NCBI GenBank assembly: GCA_963765285.1
Contig: CAVXVR010000002.1
Coordinates: 1 to 64,000 of the forward strand
Reading direction: 5' to 3'
Length of the DNA: 64,000 nucleotides
Source: CAVWZH01 sp963765285
GTDB lineage: Bacteria; Acidobacteriota; Terriglobia; Terriglobales; Acidobacteriaceae
The stretch's first letter is position 1. Each line of letters begins with the position of its first letter. A model generated the notes under the pieces. That model had not been told where the DNA came from and searched no databases. It was given only the letters and a program-made list of their open reading frames with translations. Positions 1 to 7,996 of the stretch are shown here, piece after piece. Both the position numbers and the translations under genes were made by a program.

Positions 1-1627
1 CAAGCCGGCGAAGGTTATCGAGCAGCGCCTGCGGCGATACAGGCCGCCCGAGAAAGTCTTTGAGCAGCACCGCCGGCTCGTGCTCCACACCGTAGCGCAG
101 CAGGTGCTCCGAGACATACCCATACCAGCGCGGGTCGCCAGTCTCAAACGGACCGAGCGCCTCGCGAATATGCTGCCGGATATCCGCCGTGAGCACTGAA
201 CCCAGACCATAGTTGACCATGTAGCCGGGCTCATCCACGAGCTGCACCCGCACTGCCCACCACGACCACTCGGGATGCGGAACGATATGAAGATAGTGGC
301 TGGTGATGTCGGTCCAAACCGCGTTGGGATCAGACGACGGCGTCTTCAGCATTCTGAGTTCAAACAGCGCCCAGGCCACATCCAACATCACGCCGGAATA
401 AAGGTTACGCAAAGAAGCTGACTGCGGCGCTTCACGTCCCAGATATTTGCGCTGCCACGCTGGTTCGAAGACATTCCAGGCGGGAACATCGGCGAAAGCT
501 TCATCGAAAAGCGAGTCGGTATCCATGAAGGCAGGCTGAGTGCGAATGGCGGCGTAGTAAACGGCGTGGCCGTTTTCGTGAACAAATTCGTCGAGCGAAC
601 CCAGGCCGCCCTCCGCATAGTTGGCGGAGATACGCAGGACACTGGGACGCCAGGTCCCGTGGACCATCTGGCCGCGCGTCACCCAATCCGTGTAAGCCAC
701 AGGCGCTTTGCCGGGCCGGGGATTGAGGTCGTTAAGAATGTGCAGTTGTCCCAGGTCTGCGCCGAGGTCGCGGTAGTAGCGTTGGCTGATCGGCTCCAGG
801 GCTGAACGTGGAATTGAAGGATCCAGAATGCGCTCCGCTTCGCCTCCGCTGTAAAAATAGTCCCACGGCTCGATGGCCTGATCGCCACTGACCTGGCGCC
901 AGGTATCGAGAATCTGTTCCAGCCATTGTTCGACCTGCTCAGGTGGAATGTCGATCGAATGGGCTGCGTCTGCAATCGGCGAATTGTGCTGTGCGGCATT
1001 GGCGGCGGCCATCGCGATCAGGCGCCGGTAGGGGCTGGTGGGCTGATTCTGTCCATTGATCGCCTGCCACAGCGGCGTGAGCGCCAGGAACAGAGCTTTT
1101 CTTTTTTCCGGCGGCCCAAGCTGCAGGAGCACGTCATCGAGTACCGCTTCCCGGTTGACGCGCTTGCCTTCAAATTCCAGATTGTCGCCAATCTCGGCGA
1201 AGCAGGCGTAGAGCGCGTCGTGCAGCGCATCGTAGTTGAGGTCCTGGCGCGGGGCGTCGCTGCAGTGGCCGGTGGGCTCGAGGGAACGCGAGGGATCGGC
1301 TGGCAGCGAGGTCAGGCTGCGCATGAGAGAGAGCGCCCGGGCGTCGGTGGGAGAGAGATTCTTATCCGAAATCTTGGCCAGGCGCTTGACCAGCTTGCGG
1401 CGCTTCGCAACGTAGATATCGGTCCACGCTTTGCGGTCTTTGCCCTGGTAACTCTGGGTAAATCCGGATTCAATCATGGAAACCGCGCCGTAAGCGTCGG
1501 TGACATCGGCGTAGATCTTCTCGACTTGTGTTATCTCGTTGGACGGACCGGGAGCCGCGGCAACCATTGCCGACGTTCCTGCCAACAGCAGGGTCACCGC
1601 CAACGCTTTCGCCAAAGCCGAATGCAT
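1..1627 (-). CDS. Secreted zinc metallopeptidase with HExxH motif, M3/M2-like; 3' end outside window
   Basis: The minus-strand frame from the ATG at 1625-1627 is open to the window edge (about 542 codons seen). I translated it and found no frameshift. The first 25 residues form a signal peptide (MHSALAKALAVTLLLAG, then Ala-rich), so the enzyme is exported. A gluzincin-type zinc site is visible as VHENGHAVYYAA near 565-605 (two His ligands and the catalytic Glu). An acidic stretch, FDEAFADV, follows about 20 residues later and could supply the third ligand, as in M2/M3 oligopeptidases. It likely cleaves peptides in the periplasm. The exact MEROPS family is not certain. It is followed upstream by a CACGAAGGA repeat and appears monocistronic. 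Confidence 0.75.
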   Translation of the reverse strand, partial: MHSALAKALAVTLLLAGTSAMVAAAPGPSNEITQVEKIYADVTDAYGAVSMIESGFTQSYQGKDRKAWTDIYVAKRRKLVKRLAKISDKNLSPTDARALSLMRSLTSLPADPSRSLEPTGHCSDAPRQDLNYDALHDALYACFAEIGDNLEFEGKRVNREAVLDDVLLQLGPPEKRKALFLALTPLWQAINGQNQPTSPYRRLIAMAAANAAQHNSPIADAAHSIDIPPEQVEQWLEQILDTWRQVSGDQAIEPWDYFYSGGEAERILDPSIPRSALEPISQRYYRDLGADLGQLHILNDLNPRPGKAPVAYTDWVTRGQMVHGTWRPSVLRISANYAEGGLGSLDEFVHENGHAVYYAAIRTQPAFMDTDSLFDEAFADVPAWNVFEPAWQRKYLGREAPQSASLRNLYSGVMLDVAWALFELRMLKTPSSDPNAVWTDITSHYLHIVPHPEWSWWAVRVQLVDEPGYMVNYGLGSVLTADIRQHIREALGPFETGDPRWYGYVSEHLLRYGVEHEPAVLLKDFLGRPVSPQALLDNLRRL

Positions 1628-1642
1628 CGCCGTTACGAGCTT

Positions 1643-1723
1643 AACCACGAAGGACACAAAGGTACACGAAGGAAACCCGGAAACTAAAACCTTCGTGAAC
1701 CTTCGTGTCCTTTGTGGTCAAGG
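1643..1723. repeat. CACGAAGGA-type imperfect tandem/inverted repeat (copy 1)
   Basis: The left arm holds repeated 9-10-base units of the kind CACGAAGGA/CACAAAGGT. About 25 bases later the right arm carries the reverse complement (CCTTCGTG, then TCCTTTGTGGT). The whole can fold into one long hairpin. Related copies lie at 25121-25230 and 33161-33241. All three are intergenic. Confidence 0.8.
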
Positions 1724-1838
1724 TTTTCTTGATCACTTGCAAGATAGGCCCGGGCCCGGCACCGTCACATGCCCCTAAGTGCCCTTTGACTTTGCGCTGC
1801 CCTGTGCGACAATCGTTCCCCGAATCGGAGGAAACCCA

Positions 1839-2312
1839 ATGCAGAAGCGCCTTTTCACGGTTTTCGCTTGCATCCTCGTAATCAGCATTTCAAGTTTTGC
1901 GGCTGCCAAGAAAAAGACCAAGCCGACCGGCCCCGCTCCCGACAAAGCTTCTCTGCAGAAGATGTTGGACGATTGGAGCTTGCTCGACTCTTCCAAGATG
2001 GCCAAGTATTACGCGCCGGGCAACCTGAATTTCTTCGACATCGCTCCGCTGAAATACAACAATTGGGCGGAGTACGAAACCGGCGCTGGCAACCTTCTGA
2101 AGGGATATAAGAACCTTAAGCTAACGATGAACGACGACGCTCAGATCCACCAGGAAGGCGACCTGGTTTGGGCCACTGCCACAGTAAAAGAAGATGCGGT
2201 CACCAGCACCGGCAAACGCGAACTCGCCACCTTGCGCTGGACCGTGATTTTTCAATACCAGGATGGCAAGTGGCTGATTGTGCACGAGCACACGTCCGAG
2301 CCGCTGAGCTAG
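1839..2312 (+). CDS. Secreted NTF2-like (SnoaL/DUF4440-type) protein
   Basis: The chosen start is the ATG at 1839, preceded by GGAGGA at 1826-1831. An in-frame upstream start at 1779 would add 20 residues in front of an obvious signal peptide (MQKRLFTVFACILVISISSF). The mature part of about 135 residues has the pattern of a cone-fold NTF2-like domain: LQKMLDDWSLLDSSKMAKYY, a mid-section NDDAQIHQEGDLVWATATVK, and a C-terminal strand pair LRWTVIFQYQDGKWLIVHEHTS. The family includes ligand-binding and isomerase proteins, and no catalytic residues can be assigned. No operon partner is visible: the next plus-strand gene is 2.2 kb away. Confidence 0.75.
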   Translation: MQKRLFTVFACILVISISSFAAAKKKTKPTGPAPDKASLQKMLDDWSLLDSSKMAKYYAPGNLNFFDIAPLKYNNWAEYETGAGNLLKGYKNLKLTMNDDAQIHQEGDLVWATATVKEDAVTSTGKRELATLRWTVIFQYQDGKWLIVHEHTSEPLS

Positions 2313-2375
2313 GAGCGTTTCCGGGTCTCTTAAGGCCAGGCGGGCACTCGAGCGCTCGTGTCTCAACATCCGGAT

Positions 2376-3141
2376 TCAATAAGCTCTGGTGAAGAAGTAA
2401 ATCGTCATCCCTGTGCCCGCGGCGATGACAAACCTACGTATCCAGGCCTGGGGCAGTTTCTGAGCGTAGTGCGCGCCGAAGTAGCCGCCCACCACGGCGC
2501 CGGCGATCATTACCACTGCTTGCGGCCAATACACCGCACGCGCAATGATGAACGCCACGACCGCCACGCCATTGATCGCCATGCCCATGACGCTTTTGAG
2601 CGCGTTCATGGCGTGAATGTCGGTCATGCCCACAGCCGCAAGCATCGCCAAATTGACGATACCGACACCGCCGCCGAAGTAGCCCCCGTAGATCGCAACG
2701 AAGAGCTCGAGATTGATGCGCCAATGATGGCAGCCCTGGTGGCATCACGCCCGACGCTCGAGGCTCGACTGCCAGCCAACTTCTTGCCGAAGACGAAAAG
2801 TAGAGTCGCGCCCAGCGTCAGCCACGGCAGCACATTCATGAAAGTGTGGGCCGGGAGTTTTCAGGAGCAAAGAGCACCGCCGGCCAGCCCGCCAATGAAG
2901 CTAATCACGAGAAGCGGACCATCACGCGCCTCGCGATATCGAGGCGGTTGCGGTAGGCGCTGCCACTGGCAAGCCGCCAGTCCACAGCGCGATGGTGCTG
3001 GTGGCGTTTGCGGGAATCGGCGGCACGCCGACAAACAGCAGCGCGGGGAAGGCAACAAAACTGCCTCCGCCCGCCACGGAATTCAGAGCGCCGCCCAGCG
3101 CGCCGGCGACAAAAAGAAAGATGATTTGCGTGGAAGTTCAA
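2376..3141 (-). pseudogene. Decayed TauE/SafE-type sulfite/anion exporter
   Basis: The pieces of a TauE/SafE permease lie in order on the minus strand but in different frames. They are an N-terminal AGALGGALNSVAGGGSFVAF stretch with NATSTIALWTGG, then SGSAYRNRLDIARR, then ISFIGGLAGGAL, then MNVLPWLTLGATLLFVFGKK, then VAIYGGYFGGGVGIVNLAML running to the stop at 2376. At least five indels are needed to join them, near 3115, 2976, 2925, 2850 and 2715, and they include both gains and losses. The 5' start is probably a TTG at 3141. The family moves sulfite or other C1/C2 sulfonates across the inner membrane. With this many breaks the gene cannot be functional unless the assembly is poor here. Confidence 0.8.
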
Positions 3142-3216
3142 GCTAAAGGTTTATCACAGGAGGCGGCGGAAGGAAGTCAGGAAATCTCAAACACTAGGAG
3201 TGAGGGTTCGTGTCAG

Positions 3217-3236
3217 GGCGCGGCTTCAGCCGCGCC
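3217..3236. repeat. Short GC-rich palindrome
   Basis: A perfect 8-bp stem (GGCGCGGC/GCCGCGCC) with a TTCA loop lies between the broken permease and the toxin gene. It resembles the small hairpins scattered in other intergenic regions of this window. It has no T-tract, so a terminator role is not supported. Confidence 0.55.
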
Positions 3237-3266
3237 GTTCCCCTGGGGCTAGCTAAAGTCTGAGAT

Positions 3267-3704
3267 TCACCTTGCCAGACTTGGTAATGCTCGCAATAAA
3301 CGGAGGTCACGCCTTCGGCAGACCTTTGCCATCTCGGGCAGAGCAGCAGCCAAGATCTCTGCCATTTCCGCACCACTGTAATTTCCCGACGAAAAATAGA
3401 ACTCCCGCACGTTGTAACGTAGGACCGCCGCTTTCTCCAATTCGTTGTACCGGATTCTCTTATCCTTCGTGATCAGCAGCCAGCGATTTTGCCCGACGAA
3501 GGGAAGCCAGATTGTGTCTTCCGTTCCCGGCGGGAAATGACTGCCGTGGCGCTCGTGCAGCACGCCATGTTGGGCGAGCGCGTCGAGGATGGGTTTGCAG
3601 TTGTGAAGATTTTCGTCGAGATACAGAACGAAGTCTTCAGGCAGCGACTGCCGTGCTCTGCTCCCAGCGGATTGCTTCTTCGATCTGCCGCGGCTTGACG
3701 CCAT
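3267..3704 (-). CDS. PIN-like toxin (VapC45/DUF5615-type)
   Basis: The gene encodes 145 residues. After a basic N-terminus the PIN-like core starts with FVLYLDENLHNCKPILDAL (an acidic residue at the end of strand 1 is typical of PIN-like nucleases). It continues with a GTEDTIWLPFVGQNRWLLIT region and KDKRIRYNELEKAAVL, a pattern seen in DUF5615/VapC45-like toxins. The likely role is RNA cleavage held in check by the adjacent protein. Its 5' end overlaps the 3' end of the upstream gene (3637-3704), so the two are translationally coupled in the antitoxin-then-toxin order. The family call rests on sequence pattern only. Confidence 0.72.
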   Translation of the reverse strand: MASSRGRSKKQSAGSRARQSLPEDFVLYLDENLHNCKPILDALAQHGVLHERHGSHFPPGTEDTIWLPFVGQNRWLLITKDKRIRYNELEKAAVLRYNVREFYFSSGNYSGAEMAEILAAALPEMAKVCRRRDLRLLRALPSLAR

Positions 3705-4311
3705 ATTCGGAGGCGAGGTCGTCTATGGATTCCCGGGCATTGAACCTGGAAGCGACCACCGCAGTCGAAATACCGGTCCCCGCAATCACCGGCTTGCCAA
3801 ATCCCACTGCCGGATTGATCAGGATCAGCCTGGGCTCGTTCTGCGTGCGCTCCATCACGAATGGGTAGAACTTGAAAAGGCCTTTGGGATCGCGCTCAAT
3901 GCGTTCCAAATAAAATTCCATCACGCCGGGGATAAGGATCTGCTGGTCCTTTGATAGGTTCACAATCTTCCCCAAATGCTCGATGAAAAGATCGCGGCGG
4001 TCGGTCTGGAACGCTTGCTCCACCAGCGGATGCTTGTGCTCGACATATTTCGCAAGATTGATGAGCGCCTTGCGGACTTTGGGAATCTTCACCTCATAGA
4101 TCGCCCGCATGCTGCTCAGCATGTGGCACTCCAGCAGATTCATGAACGAGAGGCGAGACGGTTCACTCTTGGCGAGTTTTACCAGCGGAGGGACAGAATC
4201 TTCCCCTCGCACCCAATAGCGGAGCGTGTTGAGCGGCACTCGCAGGTATTGGGCGGCCTCGGAGAGACCGTAAATCGGAGTTTCCATCATGCCATTGAGC
4301 GTTGGCCCCAT
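3637..4311 (-). CDS. DUF433 antitoxin with MerR-like N-terminal HTH
   Basis: The product is 224 residues from the ATG at 4311. Internal ATGs at 4290 and 4287 (METPIYGLSEAAQYL) are as likely. Residues about 9-40 form a MerR/excisionase-like winged helix (YGLSEAAQYLRVPLNTLRYW). The C-terminal 60 residues are a DUF433 domain: INPAVGFGKPVIAGTGISTA, then ESIDDLASEYGVKPRQIEEA. DUF433 proteins pair with PIN-like toxins. The HTH suggests that the complex represses its own promoter. The 68-base overlap with the toxin gene supports one transcript. Confidence 0.8.
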   Translation of the reverse strand: MGPTLNGMMETPIYGLSEAAQYLRVPLNTLRYWVRGEDSVPPLVKLAKSEPSRLSFMNLLECHMLSSMRAIYEVKIPKVRKALINLAKYVEHKHPLVEQAFQTDRRDLFIEHLGKIVNLSKDQQILIPGVMEFYLERIERDPKGLFKFYPFVMERTQNEPRLILINPAVGFGKPVIAGTGISTAVVASRFNARESIDDLASEYGVKPRQIEEAIRWEQSTAVAA

Positions 4312-4477
4312 CGTGTCCCACTCTCAGGAGAAAGCATAGAGCATCAGGCCGGGCATGTCACCTCTCACGCAAGGCGGAACGTTACCACTGCGCAAAGCAG
4401 TGCTCGTCACGGGAGCGGGTCAGGAATCGCTGGTCTTATCCGTTGCGGTTAGGCTTAACTTTAGTTACACTTTATGC

Positions 4478-5026
4478 ATGGCTTATGATTACAGAGATCT
4501 GTTCGACAAGGCGGCCGGGGAGTTGCGAGTCTTGCTGCACCAACGATTCGAGATCAATAGCCGGATTTCTAAACTATCTTCCACTGTCCTGGCGCTGTCC
4601 AGGCAGCTTGACTTGAATAGTTCTCGGAGGAGAAAACTGATGGACATCACGAATGAATTGGGCGTCTTTAGACCTCGGCTTACGGATGCGGTCAAAGACG
4701 CCGTCTACTATGCAAAGCCCAAGGCGCTTCCGGCTGCGCAGGTGAAGGAGCTAATGGAGGTAAGGGGTTTCGATTTCTCTGGTTTTCCGAATCCTCTCGC
4801 GAGTGTCCACTCCACGCTTCGACGCCTGGCAGCTCAAGGAAGGATTGGTGCCGAGGCGGATGAAGGCTCGACTGTATATTCGTGGACGGGTCCTCACTAC
4901 GGCGCCCGCAACAGTCTTGCGAACTTCTTGTCGGAACGGGAGGTACGCGAGAGGATGGACGCTAAATCTCGTGCGAGGATCAATCGCGAACTCGCACTGC
5001 GGGCCGGAATCAAGACTGCTCCGTAA
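4478..5026 (+). CDS. Small HTH-like protein of unknown function
   Basis: The start is set at the ATG at 4478 (MAYDYRDLFDKAAGELRVLL). The longer open frame from 4355 has poor coding character and would overlap the antitoxin's upstream region. The N-terminal half is predicted helical or coiled-coil. Residues about 90-140 look like a winged-helix segment: VKELMEVRGFDFSGFPNPLA, then VHSTLRRLAAQGRI and a wing-like YSWTG. Base composition is lower in GC than the flanking gyrA, which hints at acquisition together with the toxin-antitoxin pair. The gene ends 8 bases before the convergent gyrA stop. No function can be assigned. Confidence 0.6.
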   Translation: MAYDYRDLFDKAAGELRVLLHQRFEINSRISKLSSTVLALSRQLDLNSSRRRKLMDITNELGVFRPRLTDAVKDAVYYAKPKALPAAQVKELMEVRGFDFSGFPNPLASVHSTLRRLAAQGRIGAEADEGSTVYSWTGPHYGARNSLANFLSEREVRERMDAKSRARINRELALRAGIKTAP

Positions 5027-5034
5027 CCGGGCCC

Positions 5035-7722
5035 CTACTGAATTAGCCCCCCGTTCCCGTTGATCGGCTCTTCAGCCGCCGGGATCACCACCGCTGCCGC
5101 CACGCGATCTCCGGGCTCCAGATGCAGCAGGCGCACGCCCTGGGCGGCGCGGCCGGATTCGCGGATGGTGCTTGAGTCCATGCGGATGATTTTGCCGTAC
5201 TGGCTGATCAGCATGACTTCGGAATCTTCCGTGACCTGCGCGATGCCCACCACTTTGCCGTTGCGCTCGGTGGTCTTCACGTTGATCACGCCCGACCCGC
5301 CCCGGCCTTGCAGGCGGTATTCGTCGGCGGGAGTGCGCTTGCCGTAGCCGCCCTCGGTGACCGAAAGAATCAGCGAGCCTTTGATGGGAATGGTCACGTC
5401 GGTCGCGGTGGCTTCAGCGACACCGGTTTCGGCTTTCACCTTTTCCGCCTCTTCCGCCTCGGCTTCAGCTTTCTTCGCGTCCTTGGGCGTGGTGGCCATG
5501 CCGACGATGTAGTCCCCGGTATCGAGGTTCATGCCGCGCACGCCGTAGGCCGGGCGTCCCATGGAGCGGACGTCGGATTCGTCGAAGCGGATGGCCTGGC
5601 CATCGTGTGAGGCGAGAAACACGATCTGGTTGCCGTCGGTGAGCGTGACGCCGACCAGTTCGTCGCCTTTTTCGATGCCGATGGCGATGATGCCGCGCGA
5701 CATCACGTTGGAAAAGTCTTTCAGCTCGGTCTTCTTCACCGTGCCGTTGCGCGTGGCGAAGAAAATGTGCCGGCCTTCTTCTTCCAGATTGCGGACGGCC
5801 AGCATGGTGCGCACCGTCTCACCCGGTTGCAGCGACACCAGATTGCCCACGTGCTTGCCCTTGCCCGCCGCGCTGACATCGGGAATTTCATACACCTTGA
5901 GCCAGTACACGCGCCCGGTGTTGGTGAAGATCAGAATGTAGGCGTGCGTGGAGGCGATGAAAAGATGCTCGACAAAATCCTCGTCGCGCGTCTTCATGCC
6001 GGTGCGGCCGGTGCCTCCGCGCCGCTGCATGCGGTAGGTGGAAACCGGCGTGCGCTTGAAGTAGCCCGAATGGCTGACCGTGACCGCGACCTGCTCGTCG
6101 GCGATCAGGTCTTCGAGCTGAATTTCCGCGGCTTCGTCGACAATCTGGGTGCGGCGCTCGTCGCCGTATTGTTTTTTGACTTCTTCCAGTTCTTTAACGA
6201 TCACGCCGCGCAGCTTTTTCTCGGAAGCGAGAATGCTCTCGTACTCGGTGATGCGCTCGCGCGTTTCCTTCAACTCATTGCTGATTTCGTCGATGGAAAG
6301 CTTGGTCAGGCGGTGCAATTGCAGTTCGAGGATCGCGTCCGCCTGCTTGGTGGTGAACGGCTTCTCCGGGTCGAGCTTGGGAGCGCGGCCGGTGGTGTTG
6401 ATGTCAATCTTTTTGCCGCCGAAGTAGGCGACCAAATTCTCGCGGGCATCGCCACGGTTGGCGCTGGCTCGAATAATCGTGATGACGTTGTCCAGATGAT
6501 CGAGCGCGGTGAGATAGCCTTCTAAAATGTGCTCGCGGTCTTGCGCTTTCCGCAGCAGATAAGCCGTGCGGCGACGCACCACGTCCACGCGGTGATCGAT
6601 GAAGTACTGAATGGCCGGGATCAGGCCCAGTTCTTTCGGCTGGCCATGCGCAATGGCCAGGAGAATCATGCTGAAACTCTCCTGCATCTGCGTGTGCTTG
6701 AAGAGCTGGTTGAGCACGAGTTGCGGCTCGCCGCCGCGCTTCAGCTCCATCACAATTCGCATGCCGTCGCGATCGCTCTCGTCGCGCACGTCGGAGATGT
6801 CTTCGATATCTTTGTTGTTGATCAGTTCGGCGATGCGCTCGATCAGGCGGGATTTGTTCACCTGATAGGGAATTTCGGTGACGATGATGGCCTGGCGGTC
6901 TTTGTTGAAGGTTTCGATGGCGGCTTTGGCGCGCATCATGAAGCGGCCGCGGCCGGTTTTGTAGGCTTCGAGGATTCCGCTCTTGCCGTGGATAATGCCG
7001 GCGGTGGGGAAATCCGGGCCCTGAACAAACTTAAGAATTTCCGGCAACGTCGCCGCAGGATTGTTGATCAGCGTGATGGTGGCGTCGACGATCTCGGTCA
7101 AATTGTGCGGCGGAATTTTGGTCGCCATGCCCACAGCGATGCCGTCTGCGCCGTTGATGAGCAGATTCGGAATCCGCGTAGGTAGAACATCCGGTTCAAT
7201 TTCGTTGCCGTCGTAATTCGGACGGAAGTCAACGGTCTCTTTATCAAGATCCTCAAGCAGTCCGGCGGCCACGCCGGCAAGCTTGGCTTCGGTATACCGG
7301 TCTGCTGCCGGTGGATCGCCGTCGACCGAGCCAAAGTTCCCCTGCCCAAAAATCAGCGGATAGCGCATGCTCCAGGGTTGCGCCATGCGCACCAACGCGT
7401 CATAGACCGCGAGGTTTCCATGCGGGTGATATTTGCCCATGACTTCGCCGACGATTCTGGCGCACTTGCGCGTGGAGCGGTTGGGCGCCAGGCCCATCTG
7501 GTCCATGGTGTAGAGAATGCGGCGGTGCACGGGCTTCAATCCGTCGCGCACATCGGGCAGCGCGCGGCCGATGATTACCGACATCGAATAGTCGAGATAC
7601 GATCTCCGCATCTCTTCTTCGATATTGACGGGATGAATGTTGGCAGCGCCGGGCCCTCCGCCACCGTCGCCGGGGGGAGGAGGAGTTAGGGGTAGTTCGG
7701 GATTCTGGGGATCGTCAGGCAT
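5035..7722 (-). CDS. gyrA: DNA gyrase subunit A
   Basis: Subunit A (895 residues) cuts and rejoins DNA during negative supercoiling, in an A2B2 complex with GyrB. Visible are the start of the breakage-reunion domain (EEEMRRSYLDYSMSVIIGRA), the catalytic Tyr143 in AADRYTEAKL, the GyrA box QRRGGTG in the C-terminal wrapping domain, and six beta-pinwheel-type repeats. The quinolone-region sequence is HPHGNLAVYD: Asn103 and Leu104 stand where E. coli has Asp82 and Ser83, while Asp108 (E. coli Asp87) is kept. An acidic/Ala-rich insert (KDAKKAEAEAEEAEKVKAET) lies between two C-terminal blades. The N-terminus carries a 25-residue Pro/Gly-rich extension. A heptad repeat and a candidate extended -10 box lie upstream. 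Confidence 0.98.
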   Translation of the reverse strand: MPDDPQNPELPLTPPPPGDGGGGPGAANIHPVNIEEEMRRSYLDYSMSVIIGRALPDVRDGLKPVHRRILYTMDQMGLAPNRSTRKCARIVGEVMGKYHPHGNLAVYDALVRMAQPWSMRYPLIFGQGNFGSVDGDPPAADRYTEAKLAGVAAGLLEDLDKETVDFRPNYDGNEIEPDVLPTRIPNLLINGADGIAVGMATKIPPHNLTEIVDATITLINNPAATLPEILKFVQGPDFPTAGIIHGKSGILEAYKTGRGRFMMRAKAAIETFNKDRQAIIVTEIPYQVNKSRLIERIAELINNKDIEDISDVRDESDRDGMRIVMELKRGGEPQLVLNQLFKHTQMQESFSMILLAIAHGQPKELGLIPAIQYFIDHRVDVVRRRTAYLLRKAQDREHILEGYLTALDHLDNVITIIRASANRGDARENLVAYFGGKKIDINTTGRAPKLDPEKPFTTKQADAILELQLHRLTKLSIDEISNELKETRERITEYESILASEKKLRGVIVKELEEVKKQYGDERRTQIVDEAAEIQLEDLIADEQVAVTVSHSGYFKRTPVSTYRMQRRGGTGRTGMKTRDEDFVEHLFIASTHAYILIFTNTGRVYWLKVYEIPDVSAAGKGKHVGNLVSLQPGETVRTMLAVRNLEEEGRHIFFATRNGTVKKTELKDFSNVMSRGIIAIGIEKGDELVGVTLTDGNQIVFLASHDGQAIRFDESDVRSMGRPAYGVRGMNLDTGDYIVGMATTPKDAKKAEAEAEEAEKVKAETGVAEATATDVTIPIKGSLILSVTEGGYGKRTPADEYRLQGRGGSGVINVKTTERNGKVVGIAQVTEDSEVMLISQYGKIIRMDSSTIRESGRAAQGVRLLHLEPGDRVAAAVVIPAAEEPINGNGGLIQ

Positions 7723-7730
7723 AGGCAGCT

Positions 7731-7763
7731 CTTGGCTCTTAGCTTTTGGCTCTTAGCGGCCAG
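7731..7763. repeat. Heptad array AGCTCTT/AGCTTTT (single arm)
   Basis: Four to five 7-base units (AGCTCTT, GGCTCTT, AGCTTTT, GGCTCTT) lie 8 bases upstream of the gyrA start. The same heptads occur as inverted pairs at 36079-36204 and 61433-61562. It is followed by a short GGCC-type hairpin, GCGGCCAGCTTTCGGCCGC. Confidence 0.7.
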
Positions 7764-7825
7764 CTTTCGGCCGCTAAGTTCGGGAGGGCCCGGCTACAGC
7801 CGTGCCGCCACCGCTTTCCAAACTT

Positions 7826-7867
7826 GTCATTCCCGAACCGGCGCACGCCGGTGAGGAATCTGGGTGT
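7826..7867. repeat. GTCATTCCCGAAC-type palindromic repeat
   Basis: It contains GTCATTCCCGAAC, a small ACCGGCG-CAC-GCCGGT hairpin, and GAGGAATCTGGG. It is a short relative of the TCATCCCGAAC elements at 49940-50100 and 56743-56880. It lies in the gyrA leader region. Confidence 0.55.
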
Positions 7868-7936
7868 TCTTTGGGCTGGCAACGCCGCGTAAATCGCTGC
7901 AATACAAGGCATTTAATGCCACGCTGGATAAACGAA

Positions 7937-7945
7937 ATTATACCA
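7937..7945 (-). promoter_or_regulatory. Candidate gyrA promoter, extended -10
   Basis: The minus strand reads TGGTATAAT, a perfect -10 hexamer with the TGn extension. The -35 position is poor (CCGCCA), which is usual for extended -10 promoters. It lies about 210 bases upstream of the gyrA start. The 11-mer CGTGGTATAAT here is identical to the one upstream of gyrB. Confidence 0.5.
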
Positions 7946-7996
7946 CGAATCGCGGCATCTGGCGGGTGATGACCTCACCACGAGAATCGCTACGGC

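Noticed and set aside
926..1687. 253-residue plus-strand ORF
   Set aside because: It is the antisense of the signal peptide and N-terminal half of the metallopeptidase, whose translation is coherent over 542 codons.
5767..7185. Two plus-strand ORFs of 252 and 218 residues
   Set aside because: Both are antisense to gyrA with shadow-like composition.
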